This document shows positions 11,875 to 22,890 of a stretch of DNA of 64,000 nt, in pieces. The notes under the pieces are model-generated. The model worked only from the letters and a program-made list of their open reading frames with translations, was not told where the DNA came from and did not search any database. The first letter of the stretch is position 1. Each line of letters begins with the position of its first letter. The DNA comes from Chrysopilus asiliformis (taxonomy: Eukaryota; Arthropoda; Insecta; Diptera; Rhagionidae), in contig OZ035961.1 of the NCBI GenBank assembly GCA_964034945.1, forward strand, positions 6,306,001 through 6,370,000, in the 5' to 3' direction. The translations under genes and the position numbers were made by a program.

Positions 11875-14084
11875 AATTGTCCTTTAGTTGGTGTTGCTAA
11901 ATACAGGGTGGTCGACAAAAACAAAATTGTCTTTAGGCTAGTTTGATTTAATCTGAATTTGACAGTTTAAAAAAAAGTGTATTTTCATAACGGATGCTGG
12001 CTTTAATTCTTGTGTTTTTCTCCATCAAATACAGGATATGACGGTAAAAATAAATTTTTTTTAAATAATTATTTTTCCAATTGTGCATACTTTAGTGCGG
12101 GTTTTTTAAGAAAATAGTGTAGATTTTTTTCATATTGTGAGAGATGCCAGACTGCTCCGCCACTGGAGTTTTTGCAGTATGTTTTGTTGGCCCCAATTTT
12201 CCGATCCCAATACTAGTTTCAAAGTAATACTCAAAGGGTGGATATTTGGGTACGGGGTCATGAATATTTTGACATCTTCTAAAAGTCATTTACTCAATCG
12301 AAATCCTCTTTAATTTTCTTCTTTCTCTCTGCTTCTCTTCGCCTTTGCTTATATATATTTTTTGTTGTTGAAAGAAAGGCAAAAAAACTTTTACCATTTC
12401 TGTGGGTAACTTAACTTCCAGATTTTTTTTTTTTCATTGAAAAACGGTTCTCTTTATTAAACTTATGTACTGATTCTCTTTTTTATTTTTCTTGTTTTTC
12501 ACAACATGGGCTCGGTCATTCTCCCCACTATATCACATTTGCGACTTGTTTTTTTTGCGCACAGAAAATAACTTCCCCTCGTTTTTATGTAAATCTCTTA
12601 TTTTACACAAAAAACTTTGTACTTTTACAGGATATTGGTGTGAGTGTGATAAGCTGCTGGGTCTCTCCTCTCACAGCGGATGAGGTGTAAGATTTTCCTG
12701 CCTTTCAGCTGCGGTCCTCGACTCTTGTTCAAGTATTTCCTTTCAACTTTTTGATTAGATTTTCTCCGAAAACTTTGATTGATCCAGCCCCATGTCCCGT
12801 ATCTTACCTTGCTCTTTGTTAATGCTGTATTCCTTTTGGTTTTTATTACGCCTCTTTACAAATGTTAACACAACCAAATGACGTTGGCACATTCTGTTTA
12901 GAGATTCACACAAAGAAAATTCCCTTGTCAGTTTTTGTTGTAGAAACACTTTCTTGTATTTATGTTTCTACCAGCATCACTTGCGCAAACTGGTGTGTAT
13001 GAGCCCGTCTCCTCCCTATAATATAAGTATTCTTTTCACGATGCAAGTTTTGTAAAAACTAAAAAAATGTGTAGTAGCTTTGGACAAGTGTCGGTTCTTT
13101 GTGAATTTTTCTTCTGGAGGTCTCTTTTGTTATTATCTGTTATTTGTAGTTTTTCCAGTGATGCCAGATTATTTTCAGAATTAAAATGATATTCACTATT
13201 TTGTTTCGTTTGTTTGGGACAAATTGCGTTTTACCAGAGTTTTCAATAAAAGAAATCTTTATTCGCACATAAAACTTTAGGCATCGTGAGTTATTATTAT
13301 TCAAGTCTCGTTGGACATGTGCTTGTGTGTATTACCCTTAAAGGACTTGAGATAAAACCCTAAATTTGAAATTATTACCCCAGAAATTATTAGTTTGTGA
13401 TTTTAGTGTTTTTACCGGTTTAAATCTTCAAATGGTCGACGTTTTGTAAATTTTTCTTTATTTGAAAGACAGCAAATGAAGGTCTGCGACTCTCAACGTT
13501 TTCCTAAACGAGGGCGTACACGGAGCAAGTTTCGGTCATCAGCATGCCGCAACTTCACCAAATTGTGGGAAAGAAAAGAGTGCGGCAAGAGGGGAAAAGT
13601 CGCCACTCGAAAAGTGTTCTTCTCGTCTTCTTTTACGCACACAAACGAAGTCGCTCGTGTAGCACGTCAGCATGCATGTGTGCGTAATTTCATTGAGTCA
13701 GTCGGTGCTTAGCCACCGACTCGTAAACATATCCCAAATAAACAAAAATTGAATGCAAATAGTGAAATACCAATTGCAGGTAGTTTTATTTTTCAGGTAG
13801 GTAGGTAAATAACAAATTACCAGTCCTTATTCTTCTATTGTTGGCAGTTTCTATTTTGGCAATTGATGTTGCCTCGGTGCTAGCTAGTAAGGGAATGAGC
13901 TGGAAATACAACACACATATATGAGAACCACACACACATGAGCGATCGCTTATTGTACACAACTTTTTGCTACTAAAAAGTGAAGAAGCGTGTACGTCGG
14001 AAAGGCATTTTGAGGACCAAAAGTTGCCGCGACGAAAAGAAGCGTGTGCGTTCGCACTAAGGTTACTAGTTGGACGACTATACA
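11875..14084. other. Non-coding stretch with a GC-richer block
   Basis: No gene is supported. The part at about 13476-13735 is visibly richer in G and C, has a 78-codon open frame of basic composition without a known domain, and ends in a small palindrome (GTCGGTG/CACCGAC at about 13700-13720). A similar-looking block lies at 13965-14060. These may be repeat remnants or an untranslated exon. Confidence 0.4.
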
Positions 14085-14086
14085 TA

Positions 14087-14991
14087 ACACATGGATCAAT
14101 AAGTCCCGAGACTAACAATGAAAACAACATTTTTTTTGCAAAATTTTTTTTTATTCATCAATATAATCACCTTTTAGGGTGATACAATCGTCACGCCATG
14201 CGTATCCCAAAAAACTGACGCCATGACTTTGCCAGCTGACTGCTGCGTTTTCGGACGCTTCGGACGGCTTTCGCCAGCTGTGCGCCACTCAGATGACTGC
14301 CGCTTCGACTCTGGAGTGTAGTGATGTATCCATGTTTCGTCCATGGTCACGTAACGACGCAAGAAATCTTTTTTATTGCGAGTAAATAGCGATAAACAGC
14401 TTTCTGAATCATCGACTCGTTGCTGTTTTTGTTTCATCGAAAGCAATCGCGGCACCCACTTGGAAAAAACCTTTTTCATGCTCAATTTTTCATGAAGGAT
14501 AGTAAATGCACTTCCATATGATATCTGTGTTATCTCAGCAATCTCACGGAGCTTCACTTTACGATCTTTCATTATAATTTTTGTCACTTCACTCACATTT
14601 TCCGGTGTAACGGCTTCCACAGGTCTACCCGAGCGTTCCGCGTCATTTGTGTCGGTACGACCACGTTTAAACTCGGCAAACCACCGACAAATCGTTGCTT
14701 TTGATGGACAAGAGTACGGGTAACATTTTTCAATCCATTGTTTCGCTTGCACGGTGTTTTTATCTATTAAAAAACAATGTTTTATCAGAACACGAAACTC
14801 GGTTTTTTCCATTTTTTAAACAAACTACAAAACGACTTTACTCCAACCTCGATAACTCAGCTGTTTCTGGTCCGATCGACTTAAAATTTTGACACGTTTC
14901 AAGCAAAGGTTAGTACTCTAGAAAGACGTGGTTACTGGTTTACTACGAGCGTCATCTCTGGGTTAGTCTCGGGACTTATTGATCCATGTGT
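14087..14991 (-). mobile_element. Internally deleted mariner transposon with intact ends
   Basis: Perfect 30-bp terminal inverted repeats (14087-14116 and 14962-14991, starting ACACATGGATCAATAAG) are flanked by TA on both sides (14085-14086, 14992-14993), the mariner target duplication. At 905 bp the copy is shorter than the usual ~1.3 kb. The remaining transposase frame reads on the minus strand. Terminal repeats identical to each other indicate that the copy could still be mobilised by a full-length relative elsewhere in the genome. Confidence 0.9.
14151..14812 (-). pseudogene. Mariner transposase, truncated by internal deletion
   Basis: The frame starts at 14812 (MEKTEF) and is open for 212 codons to 14174. 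Residues ~5-110 fit the paired helix-turn-helix DNA-binding region of mariner transposases. SKWVPRLL at ~117-124 is the linker motif, and MDETWIHHYTPE at ~157-168 carries the first catalytic aspartate (D158). FWDTHG at ~201-206 follows, and the frame then goes out of register. The last family-like codons (AWRDDCITLKGDYIDE then stop, ending at 14151) are in another frame. The deletion therefore removed the part with the second and third catalytic aspartates (HDNA and SPD-type motifs). The protein cannot be an active transposase, but it keeps a DNA-binding half. Confidence 0.88.
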
Positions 14992-14993
14992 TA

Positions 14994-17900
14994 AGGCTAT
15001 TGTTCTGGCTTCATATATTAAAATCATTGGGTGGTATAGACGTATTGACGGATGGGCGGTTCTTTGTACTATTAAATGTGCCTCGATGTTTTGGCGTCAG
15101 AGGAACCAAAAGAGTAATCGAAAAAGGACCCGATGATAGCGAAACTGTTGATTCGGCCAAGTCCCTTCATGTTTTGTCCACCATAGAGTGACAACTGCTC
15201 TGTCCGTCAAATTCAGTGACATTTCAAAGTCTTTATACACACTGTGTGTTTCAGTGTTGCTACCCTGATAGAATACTTTGTAGAAATGTCAAACTGGTGT
15301 GATGAAGTGGCTTTCGACTCGCACGACTGGTTGGCACTGAAATAACGAACCTACCTACCTACATTCATACTGATTCGTCAAACTAACACATCTGAGTTTT
15401 TTCTTTGATACTCTTACATTTGCAGTAACAAAATTATCCTCTCTGTCACTATGAATTGGTAAATATTGGTGCCACTGCTGGTTTTCTTGCTGTGGCAAAT
15501 ACGTCGGAATGAATTTTAATTTTAGTCAGAATCGAGTGCTTGAAGACTTCGTAGCTCCGGCCAAAGGAGAGTCAGAACTGCGCATATATTTCTCTTTATT
15601 TTTTATTATTAAATCTTATTTCACCATTTATTATAAATCTTGATATACGTACATATGTTTTAAAAGTTTCATTTAATTTTCCGAGTAAAAATCAAGATTC
15701 GAATTGGAAATTCGGTGAATTTTTTGGTAAAATTACCCCTCGTACTATAGAAAATTAATGAATAATCGTGAAGTTAACGTGTGAAAATTAAAAAAAAAAT
15801 TCTTTGTGACTGAATGGGATTTTCTTTTTTTTTTTAAAACAAATAGTCTCCCATTTAGGAAAGAGGAAAATCAATAAGTGATAGTGAATATAAAGGAAGA
15901 AAAAGAGGTTCGTTTTTACTACCTGCATCTAAGGAATATATCAGTTTTGATTTTGAAAAAAAATTACAAAAAAAAAAAAAAAATTAATAAAAAGCTCAAA
16001 GGAAGCAAAAAAGTAGTTAGTGTGTGTGAAGTATTTTTCATAGAAATTTTGAAAAATTATCAAAAGGAAGTTAAAATTGATGTTGTGGGAAAACGAAGGT
16101 AACACGCCTTTTGTACGTGGCGGATAAGATTTTCGTGAGAGCACAGTGCATGTGTGTGAAAAATAAACATACGTAATAAGAGGTTTTTTTATTCTACTAC
16201 ACTAAGTTTAATCATAAGATTTCGTAGTTGCCTGTGATTTTTTTTACATGTAATTTTTTTTTTCGTATAACGTAAAAGTAAACGTAGTTGAGGTCAAAAA
16301 AAAAATTATTTAAAAATAATTTTCCACGTACTTGTACGTTGATTGCTTTTGAGACCATTAAAGTGTTGAATAACGATAAATCTAAAACATAATTTACAAT
16401 TTTTCTTTGTGATATTTGTTGTAATTTCGTTTGTTTTTCGAAAAAAATAGCATTGATAAAGTTTTTTCTTTGTATTTTATTCCAAATTAAAACGTAGTGA
16501 AGACAGGAAATTGCGCGTTTCTCGAATTAATTCGATTTTATGAGTAGGTTTATCATCGACAACAGATAAAAAAAATAAGCAAAAAGTTAGATAGAATACT
16601 AAGGAAATCTATGTAAACAGAACACATATTGCCAGAGGTATTTACGTCAAATTATATACTTGTTTTTTAACATAAAAAAAAAAATTGCAACTAATAGTTT
16701 GTTGTGTGATGAGGGTTGTTATTGTATACTCAGGAAAAAAAAGGGAGAAGAATATTTGCCTCTGGGACTGTTTTATATAATAGTGAAAAAGTTTTTCCGT
16801 AGTAATTAAACATGGTGACAAATTAAGTTTTCATAGATTTAAAACAAAACATATAGCTTTGAAAGTTACTACTAAAATTATGTAATTCAAAGAATCAGAA
16901 AAGGGAACAAATAAAAGTTTTTCTTACTACTTGGACAAGATTCTGTTTGATTGTAGACGAAGTTCAAATAAAACCCGAAAGAATGACGCCAATTTGAATA
17001 TATTTTCTTGCCCGTTCCATTCGCTTTTCTTGAAATTTTCTTTATAAAAGTTAACAAACACTGATACCGTTGCATATAGGAAAGTAAAACCTATATAATT
17101 GTGTATTATGTGCTGTTTTTTTTTTTTCTTTTTTACAAAAAAATCTTTATATAAATGGCAAGACTGTGCGATGTTTGTCAAAAGTTTTTCGTGTCATCCT
17201 TCCCTACGTTCTTCTAATTTGTTCAGCTCAGCACAGCAGCTCTATATTTCTTGTGATTCGATTCGAATAATCTTTTTCTGCTCTAGAATTCTAGAAATGT
17301 ATGTCATGTGCAAATTGTTAACCATACAACAACAACAACAACAAATAGTGCTAATAATCTAGTCTGGTAGTGCTTACATACTATTATCACTGATGTACAC
17401 GTTATGATAGAGGCGAACTCAAATTCAAATGACATTTGTTAGTTTTATATGCGAGTGTTGTGTATGTGCTGATTAGTGTCAAATCCCAAATGTCATTTCT
17501 TATCAAGTACATATTCGCCTAGCGACAGACATGTGACTCACGCATTACGTATTTCTATCTCACTTTATCAATCGCAATCTATTGTGATTGTTCTCCATGC
17601 TCTCATTTAGTGTGATGTTATAATTCACTCCTCACTTGTCCAAATACATATGATTTTTTGCGCTCATTCGAATGATAGCTCTGTTATCAGTCAAAATGCG
17701 ACTTATCAATTTTTATTTTACAATATGTCCACCATTTTCTAGTATACTCCACGTTGATATGTTTCCGTTTCTTGCCAATGAATTCATTGAATTTTTCTAG
17801 AAAATTCAGTTCAATTATTTTTTTTCTGATTAAATTCGAATTCATAGAAGTCGAACTTGAGCCAATAACAAGAAGTGAGAGTGAGACATAAATGTCAAAA

Positions 17901-18572
17901 AGCTCTGGCGAGAGCGAGAGCTCAGGGGAAACGCTTTTATTCGCAATAATGACAATCGATTGCAGACTACGGTGACGTCAGTTCGACATCCATACGAAAG
18001 AAAACAACAACAACAAAAAAAACAATTGATAATACGAGATGTTCAAGATGCGAGAGAGGAACTCAAGCACGACTCGTGAAAGGGGTACAGTGGTGTACAA
18101 AAATTCACAGCGCAATATTTCGACTCGTTGAGTTTAATTTGTTTTTTGCTGTTTAGCTGCTACTACTAGCAAATGCCATTCTCGAATAAAAAAGGAACAG
18201 TAAATTTCATGAGTCACGAGCATGATGAATGTTCATAAAAATGTATCATAGGATTTTCATTTATATTTCCTTCGCTTTTTTTATTGCTACTTCAATAAAT
18301 AACAGATTAAGTTCTCGTTATTGTTAACAATTACAAATTTACTTCGGTTATATGTTGGTATGTTGGCTATTTTATGGCTTTAAATTGCCTTAAGCTCTTT
18401 GCTAAAAAAAATGGAAAGAAAAATAAACTCCATTATTCTGAAATATTTCGTAAAAATTCTAAATGTTAGGCTGTGATCACATCGTTTTTAATGGTTGGGA
18501 AGGTATTTAGGTTGTCATGAAACTATTTGAGGAGTTTTCAAAGTTTCTACATGGGATAGTTGGATATTTCGA
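14994..18572. other. Non-coding stretch with a possible untranslated exon
   Basis: No protein-coding gene is recognised. The part from about 15525 to 16098 is A-rich on the plus strand and resembles dipteran 5' UTR sequence, ending in AACGAAG followed by GTAACA, a possible splice donor at 16099. This is inference only. Simple repeats occur at 15967-15982 (poly-A) and 17327-17344 (CAA). Confidence 0.35.
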
Positions 18573-18770
18573 CAGTTGACCCTCGATAAGTCAAACTTCG
18601 ATGATAACTCGAAGATTTTTAAATCTCCTTGAACTTCCCTGTCGTATTCCATGATTTGACCTCGATAACTCGTACGTAACCCTTGATACTTACATCAGGA
18701 CTTATCGTAGACGTCGATAACTCGAAGTTTCGTCTGCCCGCTTCAACTTCGACTTATTGAGATGGGACTG
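18573..18770. mobile_element. Pogo/Tigger-like MITE
   Basis: The ends CAGTTGACCCTCGATAAGTC and, reversed, CAGTCCCATCTCAATAAGTC match the CAGT...TCGATAAGTCGAA style of pogo/Tigger termini. Internal copies of TCGATAACTCGAA-like motifs are visible. The flank is TA on the right and GA on the left, so one side of the TA duplication appears mutated. 198 bp, no coding capacity. Confidence 0.6.
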
Positions 18771-19069
18771 TATCAAGAAAATAAAAAAAAAACGTTTCGT
18801 AGTTCGAGTTTCTCTAATGCAAAATAATTTAGGGAAAAGTTTCTTTCCATGATCTCTTGAAATGTTAATTTTATGGTATTTTGACACCAATATCAATGGC
18901 TTTTAAAAAATCGGCGCGTGAGTAGTGAATTTTCGGAAAAAAGTGCGCTTTAAAAGAACCGCAAGTTTCAGAAAAAAAATTTAGGAGTGTTAGGTACTAG
19001 CAATACTAGCAAATTTTTGAGTGCTACTAGCAATAAATCTTACCGGTGCGAAAAAATAGGTCTTTTAAG
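18771..19069. other. Short AT-rich spacer
   Basis: Nothing recognisable apart from a short duplicated phrase with CTAGCAAT near 18995-19035. Confidence 0.5.
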
Positions 19070-19993
19070 CAGGGCTGTGGAGTCGGTAGCTCAACCTTCG
19101 ACTCCGACTCTGGAAATTTTAGAATATTCGACTCTGGAAGTCTTAAAATCGACTCCGACTCCTGAAAGTTTAGGTCTAACTCAAACTCTGACTTCTTCGA
19201 CTTAAAAAATCAGCGGATCTCCTCAAACCCTTGGTTGTATATTTTGACTTTTTGTAAAGAATTGCCACAGTCGCCAAACATTAAAGTTTGACCTAAACTA
19301 GAGGGACAATAAACTAATCTAGAGAGTGGCCAATGGATGTAAAATAAACTGGTTCGGGTCAGAGTTGGAGTTTTTCTCCCAGGATCTCCAATCCGACTCT
19401 TACACTCTTTTGTGGAAATTCACCGACTTAAACTCCGGACAATTTAGAATATCCGACTACGACTCCGACTCTTAAAGGAGCCGCTCCATTGCCATGACTT
19501 TTTCCCATGACAAAAAAATGCAGGAAACTAGAGCAAGATAGACTTATGTAGATCTAAAAAGGAATGACTGAATACAAGGTAAACGTTTTCCCTTCCAGTT
19601 TAACAACTTTATAGCAATCATAGCAAACCTTATGCTATGAATATAATGTTCAAATTGGCATGGTAACAAAGCTTTTGACTATGCATGCGAAGGAGAAAAA
19701 GCTTTTAAAATGACATCACGCTATAATAACAGTTTGAAGGTGTCCGTGCTTACTATTCCCTTACAGGGACAAATGTGATTGTAGTAGAAATCGCCATAAA
19801 ATCGCCATAACAAAAGAGGGGAAATTATTTTTGCATTTGCCGACAAATTTTTGCAGTTGATTCTTATCTCCCTTTCTCGCCAAGGCATCTTCACATAAAT
19901 GTGTCTCATTTTTTTTGTCATGGGAAAAAGTCATGGCAATGGAGCGGCTCCTTAAAGCAGCAGTATTGTTCCCACTCCGACTCTACAGCCCTG
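19070..19993. mobile_element. Non-autonomous hAT-like element, interrupted by a nested MITE
   Basis: The ends are CAGGGCTGTGGAGTCGG and its complement with one mismatch, a terminal form common among hAT elements. GACTCCGACTC-type motifs recur many times just inside both ends, as expected for subterminal transposase-binding sites. Without the insertion at 19477-19951 the element would be about 445 bp. I found no clear 8-bp duplication; the right flank is occupied by another MITE starting at 19996. Confidence 0.65.
19477..19951. mobile_element. MITE nested inside the hAT-like element
   Basis: Terminal inverted repeats of about 43 bases (GGAGCCGCTCCATTGCCATG...) bound a 475-bp insert. TTAAA lies directly outside both ends (19472-19476 and 19952-19956), a 5-bp target duplication, or possibly a TTAA duplication with slippage in the boundary. 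It is younger than the element it interrupts. Confidence 0.75.
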
Positions 19994-19995
19994 AG

Positions 19996-20120
19996 GCCCT
20001 ATCACCGAACACGATACGATTGATTCGAATTGTAAATTCAATGTTGTTGTTAGTGTTTTATAGCAACAACAACAGTGGATTTACGATTCGAACCAATCGT
20101 ATCATGTTCCATAATAGGGC
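19996..20120. mobile_element. 125-bp hairpin MITE abutting the hAT-like element
   Basis: GCCCTATCACCGAACACGAT and its near-complement at the right end pair over about 45 bases. The centre holds GTTGTTGTTAG/CAACAACAAC. It begins two bases after the hAT-like terminus, so one element seems to have inserted at the edge of the other. Confidence 0.65.
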
Positions 20121-20454
20121 CTCTGATTTTAAGTTTAATACTGCAGTACTGCAAACCACCTCCCCTAAAAATGTGTCGTATTTTTTGAACTGTCGCTTAT
20201 TTTTTTTGTTGTTTTTTTCCCGCCAATGACTTGAAAGCGAGCATCGGCCTCCTAAAATTCTAACCTCACTAGTGAAGTGCTTATCCATTAAGTCACACTG
20301 TCACTTAAAAAAACACTGTGGGTCATAAATTAACGGATATTACAGGTTTAAAATAAAATGTTTTTTTTTCCCAAAAAAAGCTCTATTAAAATGAAACTTT
20401 TGCTGATAAAAATATGATATACAAAAACAATCTTCAATTTTCCCTTTTTTTACC
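20121..20454. other. Short non-coding spacer
   Basis: Nothing coding or structured is seen. Confidence 0.5.
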
Positions 20455-20457
20455 TAA

Positions 20458-20628
20458 TGCTGGGTTTACACGAATGACAGATAATGACAATCTGTCATAA
20501 AAAAATCATTCTTTTATGAGAGATTGTCATTTTTCTGACAGAAATATTGACAAAAATGATACTATTTACACGATAATGACAATTTATGACAAAAAAATGA
20601 CAAATTTGTCATTCGTGTAAACGCAGCA
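20458..20628. mobile_element. PIF/Harbinger-like MITE with TAA duplication
   Basis: Inverted ends TGCTG-GTTTACACGAATGACA pair over 22 bases with one mismatch. TAA lies directly outside both ends (20455-20457 and 20629-20631). Internally, ATGACAA-type motifs repeat in both directions. 171 bp, no coding capacity. Confidence 0.75.
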
Positions 20629-20631
20629 TAA

Positions 20632-22652
20632 GATTACAACAAAGGAATCATTTTAGATAGCAATTCCAACGATTACCATTTTTGTTAACAAAGTAAATAA
20701 CAGAATCTAAAAGTGCTTGTAATAAAAGTGTCGGAAAACTATAAACATCAAAATACTATGATCACACAAAGCGAATTTTTGCGAATGTGTATTGGAAAAG
20801 TTGCAATTTACGATTTACCAAGCGTCCTTGAATTACTTTTTCCGATGTTTTTTGTTTTGTCTATCGTTTCTTTTTCACTACGGTGATGTCACTATTTTTT
20901 CTTTCTATCAATATGTTTGCTGTTTTTGTTATTTAAAAAAAATGGCAAATTCAATTTTAATGCTGCAGCAGTTTTTTTATGTTTTTTTTTTGTGTGGTGT
21001 TTCTCAACTGTTTTTCATTAACGTATTTTGTATATGTTTCCCTTTCGATTATTATTGTTGCCAGTAGTGTCCATCATGCTCCACCAGCCATTTTATGTCG
21101 GTCTATAATTTGCATTTTTACATTATCTGACTATTTTGCAGTGTTTTTGTGTTTCCCTCCTTTTCAAATCGATAACATTGTGCTTTGCGAGACAGATATA
21201 CAGACACGTGCAACAATGTTGTTTTGTAGTTGGGGATTTTTCCAATGTTTTTTTTTTGAATTGTTTTGTTTTCGTGGTCGCTGCGAGTTTTCGAATTATA
21301 GAAATTACCTGCAAAGTGGCATCACAGTCGATTTATTCACAAGTCAGATAAAATTATTGCCTTAATTTTGTTCGAAAACAAAAAAAAAAACAAAAAAAAA
21401 AAACAGAAACGATAATTTCGTGGCAAAGATCGTTATGGCATTAAACTTTTTTTTAGGGGGAAAAAACTTCACGGTTGATGGATTTTCCCCAATCGACATC
21501 ACAGCACCACAATTACGATAAAAAAAGTTTGAGGTCAATGGATGATTTTTTCTAAATTGTGCTAAAATTACCGCAGTCATTACTATGTGGTTCGTATGGG
21601 GATTTTTTTTTCAAATATTTTCAATACATTGCGGGGCATGGTTTATTTACTGATTAGAAACAAGTAAAACAAATGTTGAATATTAACAAATCTAATTAAA
21701 AGCCATTCTATTTCTATATTGCGCTTCCAGAAATAGCACTTTAATAACTTCAAGTGTTTGTGATTATTTTGAAGCCACGATAAGACATTGTCGTATCTAA
21801 GGGCGAAACCTGTGGACTATCAAAAATTATCAGCTTTAGTTCAATGTTTGTCGACTTAAAGAAAATCAATAATTGCGTTTTTAAATATAGTAAAAATTGA
21901 AAGAAAATTGACCTACTAGTTGAAATATCTTAAATAAATACGGCTGTGAAATTTTGATAACGGCTTTCATAGAACTGTAAATACTTAGAAGTTGGAGAAA
22001 AATGCCGAATTTTCCATTTGAATTTTATGTTATCACAATTTTCTTGGAGGTGTGGCGTTTGTCCAAAACACAAAAGTTGTACTAACATATGAGTGCTTGA
22101 TTTTTTTTTTATTTTTATGCATTTTTTAAACTAGAAATAAATTTCATGAAGAATTAGAACACAGGTCCGTTTCTGGGATGGTATTTTGAGCCAAAAATGT
22201 CGAAGATTTTCTCCTGCGGAGCATTTTTTCAAAATGTCTGGAGAAGTATTTAAAAAAAGTGTTTCTTCTAGAAATTTCCCATCCCTCGTTTTTTTTCGTT
22301 TATTTTTATTTGCAGAACTCCTTTTGCTTTTGAAAATTCGAAAATCTCGTTTATGGGTTGGTCCTAAAATACGTCGCGTTTTGCGTGGGGTGGTGTGGGA
22401 GGGTGGGGGAGAGGGGGTGGGATGACGATACTAAACTCGATACACAAAATTAGAAAAAAAAAACATATCAAGGTGGTAAGAAGGAGAGGATGACGTCGAA
22501 ATGCTTAAAATTTGCGTGACGTTTTTATGGTAGGTTTTTATGATAAATATCCAAAATTCTGATATTCGGTTCGTTCTGGGGCTTGTATGAACTTTTAATG
22601 AAATCTAAGCATATCTTGCTTTTCCATGGCTTAGCAGAAATAGGCTATGGTC
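20632..22652. other. Non-coding stretch
   Basis: Open frames up to 128 codons (20979-21365) are Phe/Cys-rich products of T-rich sequence and overlap frames on both strands; none looks real. Contains the G-rich motif annotated at 22387-22421. Confidence 0.5.
22387..22421 (+). other. G-quadruplex-type motif
   Basis: Within 35 bases there are at least six runs of three or more G separated by loops of 1 to 6 bases, satisfying the usual G3+N1-7 rule with runs to spare. It stands out sharply from the AT-rich surroundings. No adjacent gene is recognised. Confidence 0.7.
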
Positions 22653-22890
22653 CTGGGCACCAATCATGTATTCCGACGCGTCTCTGTCTTTCAACTTCGA
22701 CGCAGCTTTTAACTCTTGACTTCGCCATATCAGCATCTTCAAATTTCCTGGTGTGACAGTCAGAATCACGTTTCGATTCATAGTGACGATTCCGCGAAAT
22801 TTCAAGCTGCAGATATGGCGAAGTCAAGAGTTAAAAGCTGTGTCGAAGTCGAAAGTCAGAGACGCGTCGGAATACATCATTGGTGCCCAG
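22653..22890. mobile_element. MITE family copy 1 (CTGGGCACC termini)
   Basis: Ends CTGGGCACCAAT...GGTGCCCAG are followed inward by about 90 bases of inverted repeat (CCGACGCGTCTCTGTCTTTC...). A second copy lies at 61910-62148. The open frames found here on both strands are by-products of the palindrome. No obvious target duplication. Confidence 0.75.

Noticed and set aside
13476..13712. 78-codon basic open frame
   Set aside because: No domain, no splice or promoter support; composition reflects a local GC-richer block, possibly a repeat remnant.
14979..15191. 70-codon frame beginning in the right end of the mariner copy
   Set aside because: It starts within the terminal repeat and runs into unrelated flanking DNA; no similarity to transposase.
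20979..21365. 128-codon open frame, second longest in the window
   Set aside because: Product is a Phe/Cys/Leu-rich translation of T-rich DNA, overlapped by frames on both strands, without domain or start context.
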